A stretch of 64,000 nt of DNA from an uncultured Slackia sp. (GCF_959608125.1 NZ_CAUHPG010000009.1:22038-86037); one strand, 5' to 3'. Positions 44,569 through 54,051 are shown, numbered from the stretch's first letter. Notes: a model not told the origin generated them from the sequence alone. Translations and numbers: made by a program.

Positions 44569-44869
44569 GGTCGTTCCTTTCGTCGAATGCGCCCGGATGC
44601 TTTGTCGCGCATGCGGGACGCCGATGCCTTCCGCATCGATTCGGTGGGGTTCATCATATCACGCATGAGAATAGACGCCGCGCTGTAGCCGAAGAGTTGC
44701 CTTCGCGTTGCGTGGGCGTTGCCGTTTCGCCCTCATGCCGTTCGCCGGCATCCGGGATGCCGGTTCTGGAGAGGATAGGGGCGTTCGTCAATACTTGGGC
44801 GCCCCACGCATCCGGGCGGTTAGAATGGCGGTATCTCAAATCCATCGAGCAGGAAAGGAAGGGCCCGAC
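44569..44869. other. Divergent intergenic region, response regulator / fhs
   Basis: It must contain both promoters. TAGAAT at 44821-44826 is a possible -10 box for fhs, and a hairpin with CCGGCATC/GATGCCGG lies near 44746-44766. No gene is supported. Confidence 0.4.
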
Positions 44870-46537
44870 GTGTTGACCGACATTGAAATCGCCCAGTCCG
44901 TCACTCCCGAGCACATCGCCGCTATCGCCGAACGTGCCGGAGTTCCCGAGAAGTACCTTGAGCTTTACGGAAGCCATAAGGCGAAAGTCGATTACAACCT
45001 GCTGCTCGATGAGCCGCATACGCCCGGCAAGCTCGTTTTGGTGACCGCCATCAATCCCACGCCCGCAGGCGAGGGCAAGACCACCACGACGGTCGGCCTG
45101 GCCGACGGCATGCGCAAGATCGGCAAGAACGTCGTCGTGGCGCTGCGCGAGCCTTCGCTCGGCCCGGTGTTCGGCATCAAGGGCGGCGCCGCGGGCGGCG
45201 GCTATGCCCAGGTCGTTCCCATGGAAGACATCAACCTGCACTTCACGGGCGACTTCCATGCGATCGGCGCGGCGAACAACCTGCTGGCCGCTATGATCGA
45301 TAATCATATCCATCAGGGCAACGCGCTCGGTTTCGACGTGCGCCGCATCACCTGGAAACGCGTCGTCGACATGAACGACCGCCAGCTGCGCAATATCGTG
45401 TGCGGCATCGGCGGCAAGGTGTGCGGCGTGCCGCGCGAGGACGGCTTCGACATCACCGTCGCCTCCGAAATCATGGCCATCTTCTGCCTGGCCACCAGCA
45501 TCACCGACCTCAAGGAGCGCCTGGCCCGCATCGTCGTCGGCTACACGCGCGACGACCAGCCCATTACCGCCGGCCAGCTCAACGCCCAGGGCGCTATGTG
45601 CGCGCTGCTCAAGGACGCTCTCAAGCCCAACCTGGTGCAGACGCTCGAAGGCACGCCCGCGTTCGTGCACGGCGGCCCCTTCGCCAACATCGCCCACGGA
45701 TGCAACTCCATCATGGCCACCAACATGGCCATGGCGCTGGGCGATTACTGCATCACCGAGGCGGGTTTCGGCGCCGATCTGGGCGCCGAGAAGTTCCTCG
45801 ACATCAAGTGCCGTCTGGCGGGTCTGAAGCCCGACGCGGTGGTCGTGGTCGCCACGGTGCGCGCCCTTAAGAACCACGGCGGCGTTCCCAAGGCCGAGCT
45901 CAACGAGGAGAACCTCGAGGCGCTCGAGGCCGGCCTGCCCAACCTGCTGCAGCATGTCGAGAATATCACCAAGGTCTACAAGCTTCCCTGCGTCGTGGCC
46001 ATCAACGCCTTCCCGACCGACACCAAGGCCGAGCTCGACCTGGTCGAAGCCAAGTGCAAGGAACTCGGCGTGAACGTCGCTTTGTCCGAGGTGTGGGCCA
46101 AGGGCGGCGAGGGCGGCAAGGCCCTGGCCGAAGAAGTGGTTCGTCTGTGCGAAGAGCCCAACGAGTTCGAGTTCTGCTACGAGGACGAGGCCGGCCTGGC
46201 CGAGAAGATCGAAGCCATCGCCAAGCGCATCTACCACGCCGACGGCGTCGACTTCACGCCCGCCGCGAAGAAGGAAATCAGGCAGCTCGAGGACCTGGGC
46301 TTCGGCGCTATGCCCGTCTGCATGGCGAAGACCCAATACAGCTTCTCCGACGACCAGACCAAGCTGGGCGCTCCGCGCGGCTTCCGCATCACGGTGCGCA
46401 ACGTCAAGGTTTCCGCTGGCGCCGGCTTCGTGGTGGCGCTCACGGGCAACATCATGACCATGCCCGGTCTGCCCAAGAAGCCCGCGGCCGAAAACATCGA
46501 CGTGGACGAGACCGGCCGCATCACGGGTCTGTTCTAA
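44870..46537 (+). CDS. fhs: Formate-tetrahydrofolate ligase
   Basis: The 555-residue enzyme makes 10-formyl-THF from formate, THF and ATP, feeding purine synthesis or an acetyl-CoA-type methyl branch. The P-loop PTPAGEGKTTTTVGLADGM (about 64-82), EPSLGPVFGIKGGAAGGGYAQV and the C-terminal GNIMTMPGLPKKP motif are diagnostic. GTG at 44870 (or TTG three bases on) follows AGGAAAGGAAGG. A terminator separates it from the FchA-like gene. Confidence 0.97.
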   Translation: MLTDIEIAQSVTPEHIAAIAERAGVPEKYLELYGSHKAKVDYNLLLDEPHTPGKLVLVTAINPTPAGEGKTTTTVGLADGMRKIGKNVVVALREPSLGPVFGIKGGAAGGGYAQVVPMEDINLHFTGDFHAIGAANNLLAAMIDNHIHQGNALGFDVRRITWKRVVDMNDRQLRNIVCGIGGKVCGVPREDGFDITVASEIMAIFCLATSITDLKERLARIVVGYTRDDQPITAGQLNAQGAMCALLKDALKPNLVQTLEGTPAFVHGGPFANIAHGCNSIMATNMAMALGDYCITEAGFGADLGAEKFLDIKCRLAGLKPDAVVVVATVRALKNHGGVPKAELNEENLEALEAGLPNLLQHVENITKVYKLPCVVAINAFPTDTKAELDLVEAKCKELGVNVALSEVWAKGGEGGKALAEEVVRLCEEPNEFEFCYEDEAGLAEKIEAIAKRIYHADGVDFTPAAKKEIRQLEDLGFGAMPVCMAKTQYSFSDDQTKLGAPRGFRITVRNVKVSAGAGFVVALTGNIMTMPGLPKKPAAENIDVDETGRITGLF

Positions 46538-46605
46538 GATTCGATGCGCGACGCCTGTGCGGAAATGCTCAGGTACGGCGTAGTACACGGCACGAAGATC
46601 GTGCG

Positions 46606-46639
46606 CAAGGGGCCCGCTACGGCGAGCCCCTTGTTTTTT
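46606..46639 (+). terminator. Intrinsic terminator after fhs
   Basis: An 8-bp stem (46606-46613 with 46626-46633) followed by six T. Confidence 0.85.
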
Positions 46640-46821
46640 GGAAAGCGTCCTGTCGGGTCGGAATAGCGCGACTTTGTCGCGAAAGCGCGCGCAATGCGTG
46701 CGTAGCCGTTATTGACATGGGGAAACGTAAAAAGCGGAACCTCTCTCGACGCGCAGGCCGGGCGTTTTCGCCTGGTTTGGCATCCGATATCGAGAAGGCG
46801 GCCTGAGGCGCATGGATTCGT

Positions 46822-46839
46822 CGGAACCGATCGGTTCCG
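46822..46839 (+). promoter_or_regulatory. Perfect 18-bp palindrome before fchA
   Basis: CGGAACCGATCGGTTCCG is fully self-complementary and sits 18 bases before the start codon, next to the Shine-Dalgarno. It could be an operator or a translation-blocking hairpin. Confidence 0.5.
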
Positions 46840-46857
46840 GAACAGAAGGAGAGAGAA

Positions 46858-47475
46858 ATGGTCGATACGACGTTCACTGACGCGCTTGCCAGCAAGGCTC
46901 CTACGCCGGGCGGCGGCGGGGCATCGGCGATGGCGGGTGCGCTTGCCGCCGCACTCGGATCGATGGTGGCCCATCTGACCATCGGCAAGAAGAAATTCCT
47001 CGACCGCGATGCGGAACTGAAGGAGGCCCTGGCCGATTTCGATGCCTGCCGCGCCGAGCTGCTGGCGTTGATCGACGCCGACGCCGAGGCGTTCGCCGCA
47101 TTGGCGGCAACGTGGAAGATGCCCAAGGAAACCGAAGAAGAGCAGGCCGCCCGTCACGATGCGGAACAGCGCGCGTTGGGCGCGGCATGCGACGTTCCCC
47201 TGCGCATCATGCGCACGTGTGCCCGCGTGGTTGAAATCGACGCCTATATGGCGCATAACGGGTCGCATCTCGCGCTTTCGGATGCGGGCGCGGCCGCGGT
47301 GCTCGCGAAGGCGGCGCTCGAGGCGGCTTCGCTCAACGTGTATATCAACACGAGCCTGATGGATGATGAGGCCGCGGCGCGCGCGTTGGAGGAAGAATCC
47401 GATGCTCTGATCGCCGATGCCGGCCGCGCTGCAGACGAGGTCGCGGCGTTCGTCCGAGCGCAGATCAGACGCTAG
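46858..47475 (+). CDS. fchA: FchA-like cyclodeaminase/cyclohydrolase
   Basis: The 205-residue all-helical protein belongs to the formiminotransferase-cyclodeaminase C-terminal domain family. The N-terminal signature PTPGGGGASAMAGALAAALG (about 17-36) and MVAHLTIGKKKF are clear. Stand-alone members either deaminate formimino-THF or act as methenyl-THF cyclohydrolase (FchA). No histidine-degradation gene is nearby, and fhs lies just upstream, so the cyclohydrolase role is favoured. That would complement the FolD at 1246-2106, which lacks cyclohydrolase residues. A strong AGAAGGAG site precedes the ATG. Confidence 0.85.
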   Translation: MVDTTFTDALASKAPTPGGGGASAMAGALAAALGSMVAHLTIGKKKFLDRDAELKEALADFDACRAELLALIDADAEAFAALAATWKMPKETEEEQAARHDAEQRALGAACDVPLRIMRTCARVVEIDAYMAHNGSHLALSDAGAAAVLAKAALEAASLNVYINTSLMDDEAAARALEEESDALIADAGRAADEVAAFVRAQIRR

Positions 47476-47527
47476 GCCGCCGCGCTTCGGGCGCGTCGGC
47501 TTCCTTGACAGGTTCTTTATACAGAAA

Positions 47528-47557
47528 AGGCCTGCGACATCGATATGTCGCAGGCCT
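47528..47557. terminator. Bidirectional terminator, fchA / purL
   Basis: A perfect 13-bp stem (47528-47540 with 47545-47557) around the loop CGAT between convergent genes. Confidence 0.8.
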
Positions 47558-47600
47558 TCGTCGTTTCAGGGGCGCGCGTGCGGTACGCGCTGCGTGCGTG

Positions 47601-50600
47601 CTACTCGGTGAAGTAGCTCACGCCGCCCTCGATGAGGGGCTGGAACGTGTCGCCGGGAACGTTCTTGTACAGGCCGTAGCCGTTGCGCTCGGTGTGGCCC
47701 ATCTTGCCCAGGACGCGGCCGTCCGGGCTGGTGATGCCTTCGATGGCCATGATGGAACCGTTGGGGTTCACGCTCAGGTCCATGGAGGGCATGCCGGCCT
47801 CGTCGACGTACTGCGTGGCGATCTGGCCGTTCTTGGCAAGCTCGGCCGCAAGTTCGGGGCTTGCGACGAAGCGGCCTTCGCCGTGGCTGATGGCCACGGT
47901 GTGCACGTCGCCCACTTCGCACTTGCTGAACCAAGGCGAAAGGTTGGACGCGACGCGGGTGCGCACGAGGCGGCTCTGGTGACGGCCGATCTCGTTGAAG
48001 GTCAGCGTGGGGCAGCCGGCATCCATCGGGCGAATATCGCCGTAGGGGACCAGGCCCAGCTTCACGAGGGCCTGGAAGCCGTTGCAGATGCCCAGCATCA
48101 GGCCGTCGCGGTTCTGCAGCAGGTCGCGCACGGCCTCGGTGACCTCGGGGGCGCGGAAGAACGCGGTGATGAACTTCGCGGAGCCGTCGGGCTCGTCGCC
48201 GCCGGAGAAGCCGCCGGGCAGCATGACGATCTGGCTGTTGCGAATGGCTTCGACCAGCGCCTTGGTGCTTTCGGCGACCGCGGCGGGGGTGAGGTTGTTG
48301 ATCACGAGCGTCTGCGCCACGGCGCCGGCGCGCTCGAAGGCGTGCGCGGTGTCGAACTCGCAGTTCGTGCCGGGGAACACCGGAATGATCACGCGCGGCT
48401 TGGCGATGGCGCCGCAGTAGGTCAGGGGCAGGGCGTCGGTGTAGCTGACGGCCTCGACCTTCGGAGCGGCTGCGCGCTCGTCCTCGGTGCTGCGGTACGG
48501 GAAGACGCCCTCGATGCCGCTCTCCCAGACTTCCTGGAGCTCGGCCATGTCGAGGGTCTCGCCTGCGGCGACGAACGCGTATTCCTCGGTGGTGCGGCCG
48601 ATTTCCATGACGGAAAGCAGATCGCCGTCCTCGGGAAGCTCGGCGTCGTCGGCAAGCTCGACGATGAAGGCGCCGTAGTTCAGGTCGAACAGGGAATCGG
48701 CTGCGAGGTTCTCATCGAGCTCGATGCCGATGCCGTTGCCGACGCACATCTTGAACAGCGCCTCGGCGAGACCGCCGAAGCCGGGCGTGGAAATGGCGAG
48801 CGCCTTGCCCTCGTCGACGAGGCTTTCGACCACATCGACGGCGTCGAGGAAGCCCTCGGCCTCGGGCATGGCGGTGCCCTGCTTGTATGCGGGCTCGATC
48901 AGCACGACGCGGCTGCCTGCCTTCTTGAACTCGGGCGAGGTGACGCGGTCGACGTGGCCCACGGCGGTCGCGAAGCTGACCAGCGTGGGAGGAACGTCGA
49001 GATTCTCGAAGCTGCCGGACATGGAGTCCTTGCCGCCGATGGCGCCCACGCCCAGTTCGACCTGGGCCTTCAGCGCGCCCAGAACGGCCGCTGCGGGCTT
49101 GCCCCAGCGCTGCGCTTCGTCGCGCAGGCGCTCGAAGTATTCCTGGAAGGTGAGGTAGGCGTTCTCGCGCTCGAAGCCGGCGGCCACGAGCTTCGCCACG
49201 CTCTCGACGACGGCCACGTAGGCGCCCTCGAACTGGTTGGCGGAGGACAGGTAGGGGTTGAAGCCCCAGGCCATGCCCGAGCACGTGGTGGTCTCGCCGT
49301 CGACGGGCAGCTTGGCCGCCATGGCCATGGCGGGGGTGAGCTGGTTCTTGCCGCCGAAGGGCATGAGCACGGTGGCTGCGCCGATGGTGGAGTCGAAGCG
49401 CTCGGAAAGGCCCTTGTTAGAGCACACGTTCAGATCGCCCACCAGGCCGCGCATGCGCTCGGCCAGGGTGTCGCCCTTCCATTCGGGCACGTAGCTGCCG
49501 CCCTTTTCGATGTGGACGTCCTGGTGCTTGGGCGCGCCGTTGGACGCCAGGAAGTCGCGGCTGATGTCCACGATATCGTCGCCGTTCCAGTTCATGCGCA
49601 CGCGCGCTTCCTCGGTGACCTCGGCGATCGGGGTGGCTTCGAGGTTCTCCTCATGGGCCAGCTCGATGAACTTCTCGACGTCTTCGGCGGCCAGGGCCAC
49701 GGCCATGCGCTCCTGGCTCTCGGAGATGGCCAGCTCGGTGCCGTCCAGGCCGTCGTACTTCTTGGGGATGCGGTTGAGGTCGATGGACAGGCCGTCGGCC
49801 AGCTCGCCCACGGCGACGGACACGCCGCCCGCGCCGAAGTCGTTGCAGCGCTTGATCATTTCACAGGCGTCCTTGCGGCGGAACAGGCGCTGGATCTTGC
49901 GCTCGACGGGAGCGTTGCCCTTCTGCACCTCGGCGCCGCAGGTCTCGATGCTGTCCAGGTTGTGGGCCTTGGAAGACCCCGTCGCGCCGCCGATGCCGTC
50001 GCGGCCGGTGCGGCCGCCCAGCAGGACCACCACGTCGCCCGGAGCGGGGGTCTCGCGGCGCACGTGGTCGGCCGGGGTGGCGCCCACGACAGCGCCGATT
50101 TCCATGCGCTTGGCGGCGTAGCCCGGATGGTACAGCTCGTTGACCTGGCCCGTTGCGAGGCCGATCTGGTTGCCGTACGAGGAATAGCCCGCAGCGGCGG
50201 TGGTGACCAGCTTACGCTGGGGAAGCTTGCCCTCGAGGGTTTCGGACACGGGGACCGTGGGGTCGGCCGCGCCGGTCAGGCGCATGGCCTGATAGACGTA
50301 GCTGCGGCCCGACAAGGGGTCGCGGATCGCGCCGCCCACGCAGGTGGCCGCGCCGCCGAAGGGCTCGATTTCCGTGGGGTGGTTGTGCGTCTCGTTCTTG
50401 AACAGATAGAGCCAGTCCTGCTCCTCGCCGTTCACGTCGCACTTGATCTTGACGGTGCAGGCGTTGATTTCCTCGGACTCGTCGAGGTTTTTCAGGATGC
50501 CCTTGGACTTGAGCCATTTCGCGCCGATGGTGCCCATGTCCATAAGGCAGACGGGCTTCTCGTCGCGGCCGAGCTCGTGGCGCATGGCCAGATACTGCTC

Positions 50601-51341
50601 GAAGGCGGCCTTCACGGCCTCGTCGTCGATCCGTACGTTCTCGAGCACGGTGCCGAACGTGGTGTGGCGGCAGTGGTCGGACCAGTACGTGTCGATCATC
50701 TTGATTTCGGTGATGGTGGGGTCGCGCTGCTCGTCTTCGGCGAAGTATTTCTGGCAGAAGGCGATGTCGGCCTCGTCCATGGCCAGGCCGCGTTCGGCGA
50801 TGAACGCGGCAAGGCCTGCCTCGTCGAGCTCGCGGAAGCCGTCGATGACCTCGACGGCGCCGGGGGTGGGCTGGGCCATCTTCAGCGTGTCGCGCGCGTC
50901 GAGCGACGCCTCGCGGGCCTCGATGGGGTTGATGACGTAGTGCTTGATGGCGTCGACGTCGGATGCGGACAGCTCGCCTTCCAGCATGTACACCTTGGCG
51001 CTTGCGACCTCGGGGCGCTCGCCCTGGCTGATCAGCTGGATGCATTCGCTGGCCGATGCCGCGCGCTGGTCGAACTGGCCGGGCAGAGGCTCCACGGCAA
51101 AGATCACGGCGCCGTCCTCGACGGGCAGCTCGGCAAAAGCGTCGTCAGATTGGGGCTCGCTGAACACGGTGGGTACGCACTGCTGGAACAGCTCGTCGCT
51201 GGCGCCCTCCACGTCGTAGCGGTTGATGAGACGGATGCCCTTCAGGCCGTCGATGCCGAGGGTGCCGCGCAGCTCGTGCAAAAGCTGCTGCGCCTCGACG
51301 TCGAAGCCGGGCTTCTTCTCAACATAGATGCGAGAAACCAT
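47601..51341 (-). CDS. purL: Phosphoribosylformylglycinamidine synthase, single-chain PurL
   Basis: A 1246-residue enzyme that converts FGAR to FGAM with glutamine and ATP in purine synthesis. The order is a PurS-like N-terminal domain, the two-fold PurL core (DTYWSDHCRHTTF near 240, NETHNHPTEIEPFGGAATC near 320, and a second ATP-grasp-like half with GGKDSMSGSF), and a C-terminal PurQ glutaminase with FPGTNCEFD and the nucleophile Cys of GICNGFQ near 1100. This fused layout is known in Clostridia and Proteobacteria and makes separate purS and purQ unnecessary. GGGAAGG precedes the ATG. Confidence 0.96.
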   Translation of the reverse strand: MVSRIYVEKKPGFDVEAQQLLHELRGTLGIDGLKGIRLINRYDVEGASDELFQQCVPTVFSEPQSDDAFAELPVEDGAVIFAVEPLPGQFDQRAASASECIQLISQGERPEVASAKVYMLEGELSASDVDAIKHYVINPIEAREASLDARDTLKMAQPTPGAVEVIDGFRELDEAGLAAFIAERGLAMDEADIAFCQKYFAEDEQRDPTITEIKMIDTYWSDHCRHTTFGTVLENVRIDDEAVKAAFEQYLAMRHELGRDEKPVCLMDMGTIGAKWLKSKGILKNLDESEEINACTVKIKCDVNGEEQDWLYLFKNETHNHPTEIEPFGGAATCVGGAIRDPLSGRSYVYQAMRLTGAADPTVPVSETLEGKLPQRKLVTTAAAGYSSYGNQIGLATGQVNELYHPGYAAKRMEIGAVVGATPADHVRRETPAPGDVVVLLGGRTGRDGIGGATGSSKAHNLDSIETCGAEVQKGNAPVERKIQRLFRRKDACEMIKRCNDFGAGGVSVAVGELADGLSIDLNRIPKKYDGLDGTELAISESQERMAVALAAEDVEKFIELAHEENLEATPIAEVTEEARVRMNWNGDDIVDISRDFLASNGAPKHQDVHIEKGGSYVPEWKGDTLAERMRGLVGDLNVCSNKGLSERFDSTIGAATVLMPFGGKNQLTPAMAMAAKLPVDGETTTCSGMAWGFNPYLSSANQFEGAYVAVVESVAKLVAAGFERENAYLTFQEYFERLRDEAQRWGKPAAAVLGALKAQVELGVGAIGGKDSMSGSFENLDVPPTLVSFATAVGHVDRVTSPEFKKAGSRVVLIEPAYKQGTAMPEAEGFLDAVDVVESLVDEGKALAISTPGFGGLAEALFKMCVGNGIGIELDENLAADSLFDLNYGAFIVELADDAELPEDGDLLSVMEIGRTTEEYAFVAAGETLDMAELQEVWESGIEGVFPYRSTEDERAAAPKVEAVSYTDALPLTYCGAIAKPRVIIPVFPGTNCEFDTAHAFERAGAVAQTLVINNLTPAAVAESTKALVEAIRNSQIVMLPGGFSGGDEPDGSAKFITAFFRAPEVTEAVRDLLQNRDGLMLGICNGFQALVKLGLVPYGDIRPMDAGCPTLTFNEIGRHQSRLVRTRVASNLSPWFSKCEVGDVHTVAISHGEGRFVASPELAAELAKNGQIATQYVDEAGMPSMDLSVNPNGSIMAIEGITSPDGRVLGKMGHTERNGYGLYKNVPGDTFQPLIEGGVSYFTE

Positions 51342-51672
51342 GGGTTTCCTACCTTCCCGGGAGTCTTGGTAGAAGTCGGTCGGTTGCGTTATCCCGCGCG
51401 CTCCGATCGGCCGATCGGGGACGTCGAAGGGTGAAAACGCGTATCAAACCTATCATAAAGCCTACGGCCGTGCATCGTGCGCATTTCTTGTATACAACGG
51501 GGAATCTATACGAGCGCATCTATATGTGCCGATGCGGCCTTTTTCGGGATTTCAGCTACCGTCTGCGCGCGGCGATGGAGGGGTCGGGCATATTGGCCCG
51601 CCGTGCTGCGGCCCTGCGTTTCGTTCGCTATGATTGGGGCTTACGAGAAGCAGTGCGGAAAAGGAGGAATTC

Positions 51673-52530
51673 ATGGCCGACCGCGAAGAGCGTAAGATCG
51701 AGGCCTCGAAGCACAGTGCGCTGATGAAAGGCGCGTTGGGCAAGGAGACGCAGGCGTCCGTCGAGGCGACTGTCATATATGAAGAGGGCCAGGGCCGCGA
51801 GCTGCCGGTGCCCGAGCCGTCGTTCGACGCCACCGAGACCGTCGTGACCGGCGCGTTCGAGCCGATGGCCATGTATCGTTACGCGTCCGGCAAGACGGTC
51901 GTGGTCGACCCCGCGTCGTTCACCCGACCGGGCGGCGCGTATGAAGACGGCGCGTTCGGTCCCGAGCAGATTCTGTGCTCTGAAAGCAATCTCTATCAGA
52001 TCCTGTGCGGCATCGAGGACGCGTACCACAAGCGGAATCGCGACTATCGCCGTGGCGGCCTGTTCACCGACCGCGTCGCGTATGTGCCGGGCGTGGTGTT
52101 TCCACACGACGGCTCCATGCGCACGGCCGACGTGATGGCGGTGGCCGAGCCCATGCGCGTCAAGGCGCTCGAAAACCACCGCAGCGAGCGCGAATGCGAT
52201 GCGGCGCTCGAGGACCGCATCGAGGCGATCATGCGCATCGCCGCTGCCAACGAATGCGAGACGCTTGTGTGCAACGCCTTCGCCTGCGGACGTCTGGGCT
52301 ATGAGCCGTCGCAGGTCATCGGATTGTTCAAGGCGTGGATCGAGGCGCATCCCGGCGTCATCGGCCGCGTGGTGTTCGCCGTTCCTCGTGCGCATCTCGA
52401 CGCGTTCGACGCCGCCTTCGCCGCTCCCGTGGTCGAAGAGGCGCCCGTCGTGGCGGAAGAGGCGCCGGAAGAAGACGAGTTCGACCTTGCGAGCATCGAG
52501 CTTCCCGAAGGCGTGACGCTGCGCGCGTAA
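51673..52530 (+). CDS. TIGR02452-type macrodomain protein, catalytic Glu position replaced
   Basis: The 285-residue protein resembles the TIGR02452 family, which includes bacterial poly(ADP-ribose) glycohydrolases. VVVDPASFTRPGGAYEDGA (about 76-94) and LCSESNLYQIL align without gaps to the family's PGGG...QEE...LCRSSxLY block. Where active enzymes have GGG and QEE, this protein has GGA (87-89) and PEQ (97-99), so the second Glu, catalytic in PARG, is Gln99. It may bind ADP-ribose without cleaving it. The C-terminal 45 residues are Glu/Val-rich. ATG at 51673 follows AAAAGGAGG. It sits between purL and purC on the opposite strand. Confidence 0.75.
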   Translation: MADREERKIEASKHSALMKGALGKETQASVEATVIYEEGQGRELPVPEPSFDATETVVTGAFEPMAMYRYASGKTVVVDPASFTRPGGAYEDGAFGPEQILCSESNLYQILCGIEDAYHKRNRDYRRGGLFTDRVAYVPGVVFPHDGSMRTADVMAVAEPMRVKALENHRSERECDAALEDRIEAIMRIAAANECETLVCNAFACGRLGYEPSQVIGLFKAWIEAHPGVIGRVVFAVPRAHLDAFDAAFAAPVVEEAPVVAEEAPEEDEFDLASIELPEGVTLRA

Positions 52531-52623
52531 GCGGCCGCGGCGCGATCGGATTCCATCGCCTGAGCGGGCGGTCGGGGCGGAGCATTTCCGTTTCGGCCGC
52601 CCGTTTTTCGCGTACGATAAAAA

Positions 52624-52656
52624 ACGAAGCCCGCTCCATGAAAGAACGGGCTTCGT
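52624..52656. terminator. Bidirectional terminator, macrodomain gene / purC
   Basis: A 10-bp stem (52624-52633 with 52647-52656), loop of 13, with A and T tracts outside. Confidence 0.85.
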
Positions 52657-52679
52657 CGTTTTTCGGGATGAGATTTCGC

Positions 52680-53366
52680 TTAGGCGAAGAACAGCTCGGA
52701 GAGCGTCATCGGGTCGATGTACTCGCCGTCCTTGTAGACGCGCATGTTGCCGGAGGCGATCTCGTCGATCAGGATGACGTCGCCGTTGGCGTCGTAGCCG
52801 AACTCGAACTTGATGTCGTAGAGCACGAGGCCCTTCTCCTTCAGGTCATCGGCGACGATCTGGGTGATCTTCTGGGTCATGTCCTTGAGCTGGTCGTACT
52901 GCTCGGCGGTCATGACGCCCAGGACCACCAGGCCGTCCTTGGTGACCAGCGGGTCGCCCAGCTCGTCGTTTTTGAAGGTGGTCTCGACGTAGGCGGGCAG
53001 GTCGGCGCCTTCTTCGACGTACTGCTTGTAGCGGCGGTAGAACGAACCCACGGCCTTGTGACGGCAGATGACCTCGAGGCCTTCGCCGAACACCTTGGCA
53101 GGCAGAACTTCCATGGTGGTGTTGTCGAGGTCGGCGCTGACGTAGTGGGTCTTGATGCCGGCGGCGTTGATCTTCTCGAAGAAGTAGATGGACATGCGCA
53201 GGTTCACGTCGCCCACGCCCTCGATGGTCAGACCGACGGAATTCTCGCCCGGATCGAAAACACCGTCTTTGCCCGTGCAGTCATCCTTGAACTTCAGCAG
53301 ATAGTTGCCGTTTTCGAGAGCGAAGACGTCCTTGGTCTTGCCGGAGTACACGAGTTCGTTAGCCAT
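52680..53366 (-). CDS. purC: SAICAR synthetase
   Basis: A 228-residue enzyme adding aspartate to CAIR in purine synthesis. It shows YSGKTKDVF with the P-loop-like start, the substrate stretch RHKAVGSFYRRY, and the metal/ATP site LYDIKFEFGYDANGDVILIDEI. The start at 53366 has AGGAAGGA upstream; the frame up to 53432 is an unlikely extension. It is a single gene with its own terminator. Confidence 0.95.
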   Translation of the reverse strand: MANELVYSGKTKDVFALENGNYLLKFKDDCTGKDGVFDPGENSVGLTIEGVGDVNLRMSIYFFEKINAAGIKTHYVSADLDNTTMEVLPAKVFGEGLEVICRHKAVGSFYRRYKQYVEEGADLPAYVETTFKNDELGDPLVTKDGLVVLGVMTAEQYDQLKDMTQKITQIVADDLKEKGLVLYDIKFEFGYDANGDVILIDEIASGNMRVYKDGEYIDPMTLSELFFA

Positions 53367-53492
53367 GAGGGTCCTTCCTATGCTATGTGGCTTTGTCGGT
53401 ACGTATTTCGTACAGGTGCAGTGTAGCGTCATGGCACGCTCGGAGATGATTTATTTTCATCATGCACACTCGATTAACGCTTATTTAACATA

Positions 53493-53533
53493 CGCCATCG
53501 GTCGGCATCCTCATCGTAGGGCGACCGATGGCG
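53493..53533 (-). terminator. Hairpin after the CarD-type gene
   Basis: A perfect 12-bp stem (53493-53504 with 53522-53533) with a 17-base loop and an AT-rich tail on the minus strand. Confidence 0.6.
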
Positions 53534-53544
53534 TGAACCCAGGG

Positions 53545-54051
53545 TCACCTCTTCGCGCTTCGGTGCTCTTCGATGTAGGCGGGCACGTCGGCCTCGGCGA
53601 TGTCGAGCGCGGCGGAAAGCTCGCTTGCTGCTTGGTGTTTCGCCTGGTCGAGCAGACGCGTGTACATAGAGGAGGGAAGGTGCTTGCGGCTTGCCTGTTC
53701 GGTGATGCGCGTCTTCATAGTCTTGAACACGCAGACGGCGGTCGCGCAGTCGCAGCGGCGCAGCAGCTTTTTGAAGTGGTCTTCCACCGTTCGCGAGTTG
53801 TTGTCGGTGAAATCGTCCGTTTCGATGTCGTCGTAGTGTTCGACCAGCTCGATCGCTTCGGAGCGGTTCATGATGGGGCGCATCAGCTCTTCGTGGTCGA
53901 CCGGTACGTAGACCGTTCCTCCGCGGTCGCGCGTCGGGAGCAGCACGTAGTACGTGCGCTCGACGCCGCCCATCGACATGCGGGCGTCGGTTTCTGACAC
54001 GGTGCATACGCCGTAATTTGCATACACCACTTTATCGTCCCTGTAGAACAT
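53545..54051 (-). CDS. CarD/CdnL-type transcription regulator
   Basis: The 168-residue protein has an N-terminal CarD/TRCF RNA-polymerase-interacting domain. The Tudor-like part is MFYRDDKVVYANYGVCTVSE, then YYVLLPTRDRGGTVYVPVDH. A helical C-terminal domain follows (about 80-160). CarD proteins stabilise RNA polymerase open complexes, mainly at rRNA promoters. The start at 54051 has AAGGAGCG in front. The upstream region is AT-rich. Confidence 0.87.
   Translation of the reverse strand: MFYRDDKVVYANYGVCTVSETDARMSMGGVERTYYVLLPTRDRGGTVYVPVDHEELMRPIMNRSEAIELVEHYDDIETDDFTDNNSRTVEDHFKKLLRRCDCATAVCVFKTMKTRITEQASRKHLPSSMYTRLLDQAKHQAASELSAALDIAEADVPAYIEEHRSAKR

Larger units (their letters stand above)
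46538..46857. other. Intergenic region fhs / fchA
   Basis: It contains the fhs terminator (46606-46639) and the 18-bp palindrome at 46822-46839. A 29-codon frame at 46720 has no ribosome site and is not called as a gene. Confidence 0.5.

Noticed and set aside
46720..46809. A 29-codon basic frame between fhs and fchA
   Set aside because: No Shine-Dalgarno, no similarity, and it lies just after the fhs terminator.
47505..51434. A 1309-codon open frame opposite purL
   Set aside because: It is exactly antisense to a clearly recognised PurL. Long antisense frames are common in GC-rich genes, and the product is low-complexity Gly/Ala/Val/His-rich.
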